35,604 bases of DNA from Variovorax sp. YR752 (GTDB lineage Bacteria > Pseudomonadota > Gammaproteobacteria > Burkholderiales > Burkholderiaceae_C). Below are positions 8,106 to 16,461 of this stretch, piece after piece (position 1 is the first letter of the stretch; each line of letters begins with the position of its first letter). The position numbers and the translations under genes are program-made. The notes under the pieces are model-generated. The model ran no database searches and was not told where the DNA came from. It saw nothing but the letters and a program-made list of their open reading frames with translations. Location of the stretch: NCBI GenBank assembly GCA_945860785.1, contig CAMATD010000021.1, forward strand, positions 1 to 35,604, read 5' to 3'.

Positions 8106-9583
8106 TGCAACGCTACCAACTCCGCATCGGCGGGAAGTCGATCCCGCCGCAAGGCGAAACCTGGTTCGAGAGCCAGAACCCGTACACCGGCGAGAGCTGG
8201 GCCGAGATTCCGCGCGGCGATGCGCGCGACGTGGATGCTGCCGTGCAGGCCGCGCACGCGGCATTGACGCGCGGTCCCTGGGCCGAACTCACGGCCACGC
8301 AACGCGGTGCGCTGCTGCGCCGTCTCGGCGACCTGATCGCTCGCGATGCCGCCAGGCTGGCCGCCACCGAGGTGCGCGACAACGGCAAGCTGCTCGCAGA
8401 GATGCAGGCACAGCTCAACTACATCCCGCAGTGGTTCCACTATTACGGCGGGCTGGCCGACAAGGTGCAGGGCAGCACGCTGCCGCTCGACAAGAAAGGC
8501 TACTTTGCCTTTACCCGCCATGAGCCCGTGGGGGTCGTGGCTGCCATCACACCCTGGAATTCGCCGCTGATGCTGCTGAGCTGGAAGGTCGCACCCGCGC
8601 TGGCTGCTGGCTGCACCGTGGTCGTCAAGCCCTCGGAATTCACCTCCGCCTCCACGCTCGAGTTTGCCGAGCTGTGCGACGAAGCGGGGTTTCCGCCTGG
8701 CGTGTTCAACGTCGTGACCGGCTTCGGCCCGGAGGTCGGCACGCCGTTGGTCGAGCATCCACTGGTCAGCAAGATCAGCTTCACCGGCTCGGACACGACA
8801 GGCCGCCTCATCAACGAGAAGGCCGGTCGGCACCTCAAGCACGCGGCGATGGAACTGGGCGGCCAATCTCCCAACATCGTCTTCGACGACGCCGACATCG
8901 AGCAGGCTGTGTTCGGCGCGATCTCGGGCATCTTCGCGGCCACGGGGCAGACCTGCATCGCAGGTTCCCGATTGCTGGTGCAGGACAGCATCCACGACGC
9001 ATTTGTCGCGCGCCTGCTGGCGGTGGCGCGCACCGCGCGCATGGGCGACCCGATGGACCCGGACACCCAGGTCGGCCCGGTGACCACGCCGCCTCAATAC
9101 CAGAAGGTGCTGGAATACATCGACATCGCGCGCAGCGAGGGGGCCACGGCGGTCCTCGGTGGCAGGAAGGGCACGGCGCCCGAATGCGGAAAGGGCTGGT
9201 TCGTGCAGCCCACCATCTTCACCGGCGTGCGCAACGACATGCGCATCGCGCAAGAAGAGGTATTCGACCCGGTGCTGTCGGTGATCCGGTTCAAGGACGA
9301 AGAGGATGCACTGCGCATCGCCAACGGAGTGCGCTTCGGATTGGCCGCTGCCGTCTGGACCCGCGACATCGGCCGTGCCATCCGCATGTCCGAGAAACTG
9401 CAGGCCGGCACTGTCTGGGTCAACACCTACAGGGCCGTGAGCTTCATGGCGCCGTTCGGCGGCTACAAGGACTCGGGGCTGGGGCGCGAGAACGGCATCG
9501 ATGCCATCCGCGAATACCTGCAGACCAAATGCGTCTGGATCAACAGCGGCGCCGTGACCGCCAATCCTTTTGTGATGCGCTGA
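8105..9583 (+). CDS. NAD(P)-dependent aldehyde dehydrogenase
   Basis: This is a complete 492-residue aldehyde dehydrogenase. Catalytic C284 lies in GQTCIAGSRLL, the general base E250 in MELGGQSPNIV, and the oxyanion N152 in TPWNSPLML; FTGSDTTGR is the cofactor loop and APFGGYKDSGLGRENG the C-terminal signature. It turns an aldehyde into a carboxylic acid with reduction of NAD(P). The start ATG overlaps the decarboxylase beta stop by one base, so it very likely oxidises the aldehyde that the decarboxylase releases. The family is certain and the substrate is open. The 80 bases after it lead to the next gene's AAGGAAA ribosome site. Confidence 0.95.
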   Translation: MQRYQLRIGGKSIPPQGETWFESQNPYTGESWAEIPRGDARDVDAAVQAAHAALTRGPWAELTATQRGALLRRLGDLIARDAARLAATEVRDNGKLLAEMQAQLNYIPQWFHYYGGLADKVQGSTLPLDKKGYFAFTRHEPVGVVAAITPWNSPLMLLSWKVAPALAAGCTVVVKPSEFTSASTLEFAELCDEAGFPPGVFNVVTGFGPEVGTPLVEHPLVSKISFTGSDTTGRLINEKAGRHLKHAAMELGGQSPNIVFDDADIEQAVFGAISGIFAATGQTCIAGSRLLVQDSIHDAFVARLLAVARTARMGDPMDPDTQVGPVTTPPQYQKVLEYIDIARSEGATAVLGGRKGTAPECGKGWFVQPTIFTGVRNDMRIAQEEVFDPVLSVIRFKDEEDALRIANGVRFGLAAAVWTRDIGRAIRMSEKLQAGTVWVNTYRAVSFMAPFGGYKDSGLGRENGIDAIREYLQTKCVWINSGAVTANPFVMR

Positions 9584-9663
9584 CCCAGCCGGTTTACATT
9601 GCGAGCCTGAGCCGATCCCGTCGCGAGTGATCGCACAGCAGGCTAATAAAGCAAGGAAACCGG

Positions 9664-10434
9664 ATGCGACTGGACGAGCAGGTACAGGAGTGGCTCACGC
9701 GAACGCCCGGTCTGGTCGAGACACTCTTCGACAGGCTGCCGGACGTGCTGTTCTACGTCAAGGACGATCAGGGCCGCTACCTTTGGGCGAACCAGACCTT
9801 GATTGACCGCGCCGGCCTGCAGGACGGCCAGAGCGTCGTGGGAAAGACCGCGGACCAGTTGTTCCCGGTGACCGGATTGAGCACGGTGGCACAAGACTTG
9901 GAAGTCATTGGCACCGGTCGTCCCATGCGCGAGCTGCTGCGCCTGTACCAGACTTACCGAGGCGACCGGTACTGGTGCCTCAGCTCCAAGTTCCCCCTGC
10001 TGGACGCTGCCAACCGCATCGTCGGATTGGCCGGGTTGTCACGCGACTTGCCGCGCCCCAACGAGCGCCATCACAGTTACCGCCGGCTGAAGAGGTTTCT
10101 GGACTTCATCGACGAGGGCCTGGATCGATCGGTTCTGATCGCCGAGGCCGCGGAGCACACGTCGGTGTCGATGGACACGCTCGGGCGCCTGGTGCTCGAG
10201 GTTTTCCACGTGACCCCCAAGCAGTTGCTGATGAAAAAGCGCATCGACAAGGCGTGCCAGCTGCTGGAGGAAACGTCGGCATCCATCACGGAAGTGTCCG
10301 CAGCGTGCGGATACGCGGATCACAGCGCATTTTCGCGCCAGTTCAAGGTGGCGACGAACATGACGCCGGCGCAGTACCGCGCTTCGCGTTTCGACTGTGC
10401 AGAAAACCGCAACCAGGTGCGTCGTGCGTTCTAG
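9664..10434 (+). CDS. PAS-AraC family transcriptional regulator
   Basis: The 256-residue protein joins an N-terminal PAS fold (about 15-120; LFDRLPDVLFYVKDDQGRY, LWANQTLIDRAGL, GKTADQLFP) to a C-terminal AraC pair of helix-turn-helix units (about 160-245; ITEVSAACGYADHSAFSRQF, TPAQYRASRF). PAS domains bind a small ligand or cofactor, so this is likely a sensor of a pathway compound acting directly on DNA. ATG 9664 follows AAGGAAA at a good distance. It stands between the decarboxylase/dehydrogenase genes and the NAD(P)H oxidoreductase on the same strand and may control either or both. AraC-type PAS proteins without a cupin arm are less common than the cupin kind. Confidence 0.9.
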   Translation: MRLDEQVQEWLTRTPGLVETLFDRLPDVLFYVKDDQGRYLWANQTLIDRAGLQDGQSVVGKTADQLFPVTGLSTVAQDLEVIGTGRPMRELLRLYQTYRGDRYWCLSSKFPLLDAANRIVGLAGLSRDLPRPNERHHSYRRLKRFLDFIDEGLDRSVLIAEAAEHTSVSMDTLGRLVLEVFHVTPKQLLMKKRIDKACQLLEETSASITEVSAACGYADHSAFSRQFKVATNMTPAQYRASRFDCAENRNQVRRAF

Positions 10435-10467
10435 CTGCGCCTGACCCTCGCGCGCACAATTTCCGGC

Positions 10468-11268
10468 ATGAACTGTCTGATCGTTTATGCCCACCCCGAG
10501 CCTGCATCTTTCAACGGAGCGCTGAAAGACGTCGCCATCCGCGAGCTGGAGCGAATGGGCCATACGATCGTCGTCAGCGACCTCTACCGCATGGGCTGGA
10601 ATCCGGTGCTGGGACCCGCCGACTTCGATGGCGAACGTGCGAACGCCGACTACCTGGATCTCTCCAGGGAACAGGAGCATGCATTTGCCATCGGCGAGCA
10701 GCGTGCGGACGTGATGGCCGAGCAGGCCAAGGTCATGGCCGCCGACTTCGTGCTGCTGCAATTCCCGGTCTGGTGGTTTTCAATGCCCGCCATCCTCAAG
10801 GGGTGGGTCGACCGTGTTCTCAGCCGGGGCTTCGCCTACTCGGCAGGCCGCAAATACGAAACCGGCCATTTCAAGGGCAAGCGCGCGATGCTCAGCATCA
10901 CGACGGGGACGGCGTCCACGCTCTACGAGCCCAACGGCATCGACGGTGATCTTCACCATGTGCTCTGGCCCATTCACAACGGGATCCTGGGCTATACCGG
11001 ATTCACCGTGCTGCCGCCCTTTGCCGCGTGGATGCCTGCGCGCGTGCCGCAGCAGGAGCGGGAGTCCTACCTCGATGCGTATGCCGAGCGCTTGCGCAGC
11101 CTCGACCGGATCGAGCCGCTTTTCTTTCACCCCTGGAGCGACTACGACGAGTCGCAGCGGCTCAAGCCGGGTGTCGTCGCACGGTCGGGTGTGCAGTGGA
11201 ACCCGCTGGCCGGGCAGGTCTTCGAGGAATCGGCGTCGGAGTTCGCGCAACGGCGAACTGCTCGTTGA
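10468..11268 (+). CDS. flavodoxin-fold NAD(P)H oxidoreductase (NQO1/MdaB/KefF family)
   Basis: The 266-residue protein starts MNCLIVYAHPEPASFNGAL, the FMN/FAD phosphate loop of the family. The second flavin segment reads LLQFPVWWFSMPAILKGWVDRV and is followed by LSITTGTAS. Such enzymes pass two electrons from NAD(P)H to quinones or other electron-poor rings through bound flavin in the cytosol. It lies 34 bases after the PAS-AraC gene and 6 bases before the FAD oxidase, so it is probably the first gene of the following operon. The length is typical of the longer NQO1-like members. The substrate is unknown. Confidence 0.9.
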   Translation: MNCLIVYAHPEPASFNGALKDVAIRELERMGHTIVVSDLYRMGWNPVLGPADFDGERANADYLDLSREQEHAFAIGEQRADVMAEQAKVMAADFVLLQFPVWWFSMPAILKGWVDRVLSRGFAYSAGRKYETGHFKGKRAMLSITTGTASTLYEPNGIDGDLHHVLWPIHNGILGYTGFTVLPPFAAWMPARVPQQERESYLDAYAERLRSLDRIEPLFFHPWSDYDESQRLKPGVVARSGVQWNPLAGQVFEESASEFAQRRTAR

Positions 11269-11274
11269 TCGATC

Positions 11275-12451
11275 ATGCCGTCAGCAAATTCAGCCCGCGT
11301 TGTCATTGTCGGCGGCGCCATCATGGGCAGCTTCTGTGCCTGGTCGCTGCGCAACGCTGGCTTCACGGGACCGATCACCGTCGTGGAGAAAGATGCGTCG
11401 TACCAGTTTTCTTCGACGGCCCTTTCTGCCGCCTCGATACGAACCCAGTTCGGAACGGCCACGAACATTCAGATGAGCCTTTTCGGGGCTCACATGTTCC
11501 GCAACATCAAGGCCGTGTTTGGCGATGAAGCAGACATCGGGTATCGGGAAAAAGGCTACCTGATTCTCGGAGGCCACGACCAGGTTGCCGAGCGCATAGA
11601 AGCCGTCAGGATGCAACGCAGCCACGGCGCGGACATCCGGGTGCTCGATCCCGATGAACTCGGCGCGCGCTTTCCGGGTATCAACTTTGACGACGTCGGC
11701 ATTGGAACGCTGGGCGTTCAGCATGAAGGCTGGTTCGATGCCTGGAGCCTCCTCTCCGAGGTGCGCCGATCGGCGCGCCGGCTTGGCGTCAACTACGTGG
11801 AAGCAGCAGCCAACGCGTTCAAGACCCATGGCGCGAGCGTCGTTGGGGTCGAGTTGTCGAACGGAGACTCGCTTGCGTGCGACTTCTGCGTTCTGGCCGC
11901 AGGGGCGCTGGCCGGGCGCCTGGCCGCGTCGTTGGGAATCGAACTGCCGGTCGTGCCAAAGAAGCGCACGGTGTTCTCCTTCAAGACACCGTTCAGGTCA
12001 AAGGATTTTCCGATGCTGTTCGATACGAGCGGCATCTGGGTCCGGCCTGAAGGAGAAGGCTACATCGGCGGCATCCAGCCACCGGCCGAAATCGACGTGG
12101 ACGCCGATGGAGACTTCGAACCTCATCACGCGTTGATGGACGAACTGTTCTGGCCTTTGCTCGCCGAGCGCATCCCGGCCATGGAAGAGCTGCGTCTGAA
12201 CCGGGCGTGGGCTGGGCACTATGAAGTCAACACGCTGGACCACAACGGGGTCGTCGGTGCCCACCGATGAGCTGACCAACCTCATCTTCGCGACGGGGTT
12301 TTCCGGGCATGGCGTCATGCATGCGCCAGCGGTCGGTCGAGGCGTCGCGGAACTGATCACGGCCGGAGCGTTCCGGTCAATCGACATGACCCCGTTGGGT
12401 TGGGCGCGTATCCGCACTTCAACGCCATTGTTTGAATCCATTGTTTATTGA
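11275..12451 (+). pseudogene. FAD-dependent amino-acid/amine oxidase (DadA/sarcosine oxidase type), frameshifted near the C-terminus
   Basis: The dinucleotide motif is VVIVGGAIMGSFCAWSLRNAG, and the FAD-fold body continues to LNRAWAGHYEVNTLDHNGVVGAH. There the frame hits TGA at once, at about 12271. The conserved end, NLIFATGFSGHGVMHAPAVG (the C-terminal FAD motif), lies in another frame and runs to TGA at 12451. One extra base or two missing bases in CCACCGATG explains it; the restored protein has about 391 residues. It would oxidise an amine or amino acid to an imine or 2-oxo acid. It opens a tight run with a dehydrogenase, a VOC enzyme and PxpABC, which suggests an N-containing substrate. 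The missing 60 residues would prevent normal FAD binding if the break is real. Confidence 0.87.
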
Positions 12452-12463
12452 GAGGAAGTCGAA

Positions 12464-13237
12464 ATGAAGCTTGCAGGCAAAGTTGCGGTGGTGACAGGGG
12501 CTGCGCGAGGCATCGGGCGCGCGACGGCCGAACGTCTTCTGACCGAGGGCGCCAAAGTGGTTGTCTCCGACATCGACGAAGAGACGCTGACCAGGACGGC
12601 CGATGAAATAGGCACAGCAGCCAATGTCCTGGCAGTGCGCGCGGACGTTTCGAAAAAGAGCGAGGTGGTCAGCCTTGTCGAGGCGGCGGTTCGGCACTTC
12701 GGTGCCATCGACATCATGGTGAACAACGCAGGCATCGCACCGGTGGTGGAGTTCCTGGACGTCACCGAAGAAATTCTCGATCGCGTGCTGGATGTCAATC
12801 TCAAAGGGGCCTTCTATGGCACGCAGGCTGCAGGCCGCGAGATGATCAGCCGCGGCAAAGGTGGGGTGATCATCAACATGTCTTCGATCAATTCCGGACT
12901 CGCCAACCCCAACGTCGCGCCATACGCGATTTCCAAGGGCGGCATGAATCAGGTGACATCGACCGCGGCGGTGGCGTTTGCGCCGCATGGCATTCGGGTC
13001 GTGGGTGTCGGGCCCGGGACCATCATGACCGACATGGTTGCCGGAGCGTTTGTCCAGAGCGCGGGCAACCATGCAATCCTCTCGCGGACCCCGCTGGGCC
13101 GCTACGGCCAACCATCCGAAATTGCGTCGGTCGTCGCGTTCCTTGCGAGTGAAGATGCGTCGTACATCACCGGAGAAACCATGTATGTGGACGGGGGACG
13201 GCGCGTTCTGAACTATGTGGTTCCAGTCAAGGGCTGA
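12464..13237 (+). CDS. short-chain dehydrogenase/reductase (SDR)
   Basis: This is a complete classical SDR of 257 residues. The cofactor motif TGAARGIG (11-18) is followed by an acidic D36/D38 in VVVSDIDEE, which points to NAD(H) rather than NADP(H). NNAG is at 87-90, and the catalytic S141, Y154 and K158 lie in MSSINSG and YAISK. The C-terminal YITGETMYVDGGRRV is the usual end. ATG 12464 has AGAGGAAG eight to ten bases upstream. It interconverts an alcohol and a ketone. The VOC gene starts four bases after its stop, so the two are translated together. The substrate is not evident. Confidence 0.94.
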   Translation: MKLAGKVAVVTGAARGIGRATAERLLTEGAKVVVSDIDEETLTRTADEIGTAANVLAVRADVSKKSEVVSLVEAAVRHFGAIDIMVNNAGIAPVVEFLDVTEEILDRVLDVNLKGAFYGTQAAGREMISRGKGGVIINMSSINSGLANPNVAPYAISKGGMNQVTSTAAVAFAPHGIRVVGVGPGTIMTDMVAGAFVQSAGNHAILSRTPLGRYGQPSEIASVVAFLASEDASYITGETMYVDGGRRVLNYVVPVKG

Positions 13238-13240
13238 TCG

Positions 13241-13693
13241 ATGTCACACCCGTTCAGCAAGCTGCACCACATCTGCATCGTGGTGCACGACATCGACAAG
13301 ACGCAGGCCTGTTACGAATCCATCGGTGTAGGCCCTTGGATCGAATACCCGCCCCTGGCCGAATATGAAGAGCTGAGCGTTCCCAGCGAGGCTGGTTTTC
13401 TCGCGCTCAAGTACAGGATCTGCAACCTGCCCAATGTGCAAATCCAGCTTTGCGAGCCCAACGATGAACCATCGCCTCAGCGTGTTCATCTGGACAGCAA
13501 AGGAGAAGGGGTTTTTCACATCGGGTTCGAGGTTCCGGATGCCGATGCGGCAGAGGCGCAAGTCGGAACGCTGGGATTGCCCGTGCTGATGCGTGGGCGT
13601 CGCGCGAATTGGACAGACTTTACCTACTACGCCTCAGCCGAGGGTGCGGGCGTCACGCTGCTCACTCGTGCAACGAATCTCCCTGGCAAGTAA
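13241..13693 (+). CDS. VOC-fold (glyoxalase/epimerase-like) metalloprotein
   Basis: The 150-residue protein shows the paired beta-alpha-beta-beta-beta units of the vicinal oxygen chelate fold. The first begins KLHHICIVVHDIDKTQACYESIGVG with a candidate metal-binding histidine. The second begins GEGVFHIGFEVPDADAAEAQ with another, and ends FTYYASAEGAGVTLLTR. It looks most like methylmalonyl-CoA epimerase relatives. Possible roles are an isomerase, epimerase, lyase or ring-cleaving dioxygenase. It sits inside the operon, four bases after the SDR stop and 19 before pxpA, so it should act on an intermediate of the same pathway. Confidence 0.85.
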   Translation: MSHPFSKLHHICIVVHDIDKTQACYESIGVGPWIEYPPLAEYEELSVPSEAGFLALKYRICNLPNVQIQLCEPNDEPSPQRVHLDSKGEGVFHIGFEVPDADAAEAQVGTLGLPVLMRGRRANWTDFTYYASAEGAGVTLLTRATNLPGK

Positions 13694-13712
13694 GACAACC
13701 AAGGACTCAAGG

Positions 13713-14471
13713 ATGCGGATCGATCTGAATTCCGACCTGGGTGAAGGCTACGGCCCGTGGGTCATGGGAAACGACGCGCTGATTCTCGATTGCGTCACCA
13801 GCGCGAACATCGCCTGTGGCGGCCATGCCGGTGATGCCGAGACGATGTACAGGACCTGGCGATTGGCAGCCGACCGTGGCGTGAAGGTCGGTGCCCATCC
13901 CGGATATGCCGACCGTGAAGGGTTCGGGCGACGCGTGATTCCGATGCAACCCGCCGAGATCGGTCGAATGGTTGCGGCGCAGGTCGGCTCCCTTGTGGCG
14001 ATGGCTCGCCTGGCGGGCACCCGGGTGAGCTATGTCAAGCCACATGGCGCACTTGGCAATCTGGCCGCAGCTGACATGGCCGTTGCCAAGGCCATCGTCT
14101 CGGTGATCAAGACGATCGACCCTGCGCTTGCGATCCTTGCCATATCGGGTACGAGCCTGGAGCACGCCGCCCGTGAGCAGGAGCTTCAGGTTTTCTCCGA
14201 GATATTCGCTGACCGCGCATACCTGCCTGACGGCCATCTGGTGCCGCGCAGCCAGGAGGGAGTGGTGCTGCACGATGCAAAGGAAGCCGCGGATCGTTTG
14301 CTTGGTTTCCTGAAAACCGGAAAGATGCCCGTCCTGGGCGCCGAGCCGATCCCATTGAAGGCCGAATCGATCTGTGTCCATGGCGACAGTGCGGAGTCCG
14401 TCGAGATGGCCCGGCACGTCCGGATGCGATTGGAGGCCGAAGGGGTCACTCTGGTCTCGTTTCTCGGCTAG
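13713..14471 (+). CDS. pxpA: 5-oxoprolinase subunit A (LamB/YcsF family)
   Basis: This 252-residue member of the LamB/YcsF family carries all signature blocks: MRIDLNSDLGEGYGPW, ANIACGGHAGD, GAHPGYADREGFGRR and SYVKPHGALGN. PxpA with PxpB and PxpC forms the bacterial ATP-dependent 5-oxoprolinase, which opens the pyroglutamate ring to glutamate; the A subunit is the likely ring-opening part. ATG 13713 is preceded by CAAGGACTCAAGG. The B and C subunits follow in order. Because the set sits behind an amine oxidase, an SDR and a VOC enzyme, the true substrate may be a different cyclic amide. No biotin carrier or carboxylase gene is present. Confidence 0.93.
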   Translation: MRIDLNSDLGEGYGPWVMGNDALILDCVTSANIACGGHAGDAETMYRTWRLAADRGVKVGAHPGYADREGFGRRVIPMQPAEIGRMVAAQVGSLVAMARLAGTRVSYVKPHGALGNLAAADMAVAKAIVSVIKTIDPALAILAISGTSLEHAAREQELQVFSEIFADRAYLPDGHLVPRSQEGVVLHDAKEAADRLLGFLKTGKMPVLGAEPIPLKAESICVHGDSAESVEMARHVRMRLEAEGVTLVSFLG

Positions 14472-14492
14472 CTGCTGGTACGGGGAAGATTG

Positions 14493-15194
14493 ATGCTGGA
14501 GCCAAGATGGCCAACGTATGTTCCTGTCGCGGACCACTCGCTGCTGGTTTCCTTTGGAGATGCGATCACCGACCAGGCAAGTGCGGCAGTGCTCGCGCTC
14601 GACCGGGCATTGGCTCATTCACCGCCCGAGGGAATGATTGAATGCATCCCGGCGTTTGTCAGCCTGCTGATCGACTTCGATCCTTTGGTCACGGATCACA
14701 TCCGGATTCGAGAGGCTGCCGAAAACCTGCAGCAAGATCCTCCGGCTGGCCAGGTTGGAGGGGAACTGCGCGAGGTCGAGATTTGCTACGAGGAAGATTT
14801 CTCGCCCGATCTTGCAGCGGTAGCCCAGGCGTCGGGCCTTTGCATCGATGAAGTGATCCACTGTCACTTGCAGGGTGACTATCAAGTTCGCATGTATGGA
14901 TTCGCGCCCGGGTACGCGTACATGTCCGGTGTACCGAGCGAGATCCAGGTGCCGCGCAAGCCGTCGGCGCTTCGGGACATTGCGGCTGGAAGTGTGCTCA
15001 TTGCGGGGCCGCAATGTCTTGTCACGACACTCAAGATGCCCACGGGGTGGTCCATCATCGGGCGGTCGCCCACTCGAATCTTGACCCGTGATGAGAGCGC
15101 TCCCTTTCTTTTCGGCGTAGGGGACAAGGTCCGGTTCAAGCGCATCAGTCTTGCGCAGTACGAAGCACGACGAGAGAGTGGCAACCATGACTGA
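14493..15194 (+). CDS. pxpB: 5-oxoprolinase subunit B (KipI/allophanate hydrolase subunit 1 family)
   Basis: The 233-residue protein carries the family signature: YVPVADHSLLVSFGDAIT near the start, then YEEDFSPDLAAVAQASGL, and the strongly conserved YQVRMYGFAPGYAYMSG with VPRKPSALR after it, then IAGPQCLVTTLKMPTGW. It pairs with PxpC to form the ATP-using part of 5-oxoprolinase. ATG 14493 lies behind GGGGAAG; a TTG one codon earlier could also serve. It begins 21 bases after pxpA and overlaps the pxpC start by eight bases, a sign of coupled translation. Confidence 0.93.
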   Translation: MLEPRWPTYVPVADHSLLVSFGDAITDQASAAVLALDRALAHSPPEGMIECIPAFVSLLIDFDPLVTDHIRIREAAENLQQDPPAGQVGGELREVEICYEEDFSPDLAAVAQASGLCIDEVIHCHLQGDYQVRMYGFAPGYAYMSGVPSEIQVPRKPSALRDIAAGSVLIAGPQCLVTTLKMPTGWSIIGRSPTRILTRDESAPFLFGVGDKVRFKRISLAQYEARRESGNHD

Positions 15195-16191
15195 GGCCAG
15201 GCTGCTGGTCAGGGCCTGCGGCCCGCTGGTCTCGTACCAGGACAGCGGGCGACCGGGCATGCTGAGGTTTGGTGTCCCCGCCTCGGGACCGATGGATCGA
15301 CTTGCGCATGCCGCGGCCAATGTCGCGCTGGGATGCCCGGAGGGATCTACCGCCATAGAGATCTCCATGGGCGGACTGGAAGTGATGTGCGAATCGGGCG
15401 AGGTGACGTGCTGCGTCTCTGGGGGCGACTTTCAGGTCCGCCATTCAGGTTCTTTGACCAAGTCTTGGTGCGTGCGAACCATCCGTGCAGGAGATGTGCT
15501 GTCGGTTCGTCCCGGCCGTTGGGGAAGTTGGGCCTACCTGGCGTTCTGTGGAGAACTCGTGTGCAACCAGTGGGCAGGGCACACCGCAACGCATTCGACG
15601 TCCGGTCTTGGTGGCGGGAGCCTTGCCCCTGGTGCCGCGATCTTGTTGCGCAACACCAGAGTTGCGCAAGAGCGGGAGGGAGATCTCCCGGTTCCCGCTT
15701 TTGCCTTTTCGCGCGAGCTCGCGCGGGTTGTGCTGGGGCCGCAGACCGGCAGAGTCGAGTCCGAGTCCATGGCCGCGTTCCTTCGGGAGAGCTTTTCGGT
15801 CACGTCGGCTTGCGACCGAATGGGCATGCGTCTCTCCGGCCCGAAGTTGACACTGAAAGATGCCTTGTCCATCCCCTCCGAGTCGATCGTGCGAGGCTCG
15901 ATACAGGTCGGGGGCGATGGCGTGGCTTCGGTATTGTTGGCTGACCATCAGACCACTGGCGGATATCCAAAGATCGCCACGGTCTTGTCTTCGGATCTTG
16001 ATGGTTTGTCTCAGCGTCGACCGCATGATCGCCTGAATTTTCAAGCCTTAGACGCATTGGAGGCGATCCGATTGGTGCGATCGGAGGCGCTGCTGAGAAG
16101 CCAGTACCTGAAAGAGATTGCAAGGCCGTTGGGCAGTCTGCAAAGCCGGTTGATGAGAGAGAACTTGATCAGCGGATTTGTCCTGGCGTAA
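15187..16191 (+). CDS. pxpC: 5-oxoprolinase subunit C (KipA/allophanate hydrolase subunit 2 family)
   Basis: The 334-residue protein shows the family marks: SYQDSGRPGMLRFGVPASGP at the start (often SVQDLGR...GVP.SGPMD), MDRLAHAAANVALGCPE, then YLAFCGELV, SVTSACDRMGMRLSGPKL and DHQTTGGYPKIATV. It is the partner of PxpB in the ATP-dependent 5-oxoprolinase. It starts inside the end of pxpB (ATGACTGA overlap). Its last codons touch the IS30 transposase remnant, so the final four or five residues may derive from the element rather than the original gene; the length is nevertheless normal. It is the last gene of the catabolic operon. Confidence 0.92.
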   Translation: MTEARLLVRACGPLVSYQDSGRPGMLRFGVPASGPMDRLAHAAANVALGCPEGSTAIEISMGGLEVMCESGEVTCCVSGGDFQVRHSGSLTKSWCVRTIRAGDVLSVRPGRWGSWAYLAFCGELVCNQWAGHTATHSTSGLGGGSLAPGAAILLRNTRVAQEREGDLPVPAFAFSRELARVVLGPQTGRVESESMAAFLRESFSVTSACDRMGMRLSGPKLTLKDALSIPSESIVRGSIQVGGDGVASVLLADHQTTGGYPKIATVLSSDLDGLSQRRPHDRLNFQALDALEAIRLVRSEALLRSQYLKEIARPLGSLQSRLMRENLISGFVLA

Positions 16192-16330
16192 CGCGGAGGA
16201 CAAGGAAGCTGTAACCCTCCACCAGATTGCTCGGTTGTTTGATCGAGCGCATTCGTCGGTGCATCGGGTTCTGGCTGAGACAGGCGGGATACGTCTGTCC
16301 GAGCGCCACCGTTCCAGGACGACGTTGACG
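16178..16330 (+). mobile_element. IS30-family transposase remnant (N-terminal fragment)
   Basis: One forward frame reads LHQIARLFDRAHSSVHRVL and then AETGGIRLSERHRSR, the N-terminal helix-turn-helix region of IS30-type transposases, where LH-IARLFDRGHSSV and GGIRP--RHRSR--LTLAEREEISRG are typical. After TTLT the similarity stops; no DDE domain, second half or terminal repeat is present. The fragment overlaps the last bases of pxpC and marks the end of the catabolic operon. The next 130 bases, up to the methyltransferase ribosome site (AAGGAGGT at 16450-16457), hold nothing I recognise. It is a scar of a past insertion or rearrangement and cannot move. Confidence 0.78.
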
Positions 16331-16461
16331 AGGGTGGCATGCAGGGCCACCATAGCGCATCGTCGCCAACGTCCAACCAGGCGGCGGACTCGTTGGGGAG
16401 GCCTGGCCCGCTCTGGAATGGGTGCTCAAGGGCGCCGTTCGGGGCTTTCAAGGAGGTCCTC

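Noticed and set aside
7655..9253. 532-codon frame on the minus strand opposite the decarboxylase and aldehyde dehydrogenase
   Set aside because: Antisense shadow: low-complexity Arg/Ala/His composition, no motifs, and the + strand holds catalytic residues of the dehydrogenase.
162..9583. Complete taurine degradation locus (tauR, tauABC, tpa, xsc)
   Set aside because: Only a broken tauA-like gene and a MocR gene are present. The thiamine enzyme is a split ComDE-like decarboxylase, not the about 600-residue Xsc, and no taurine:pyruvate aminotransferase is seen.
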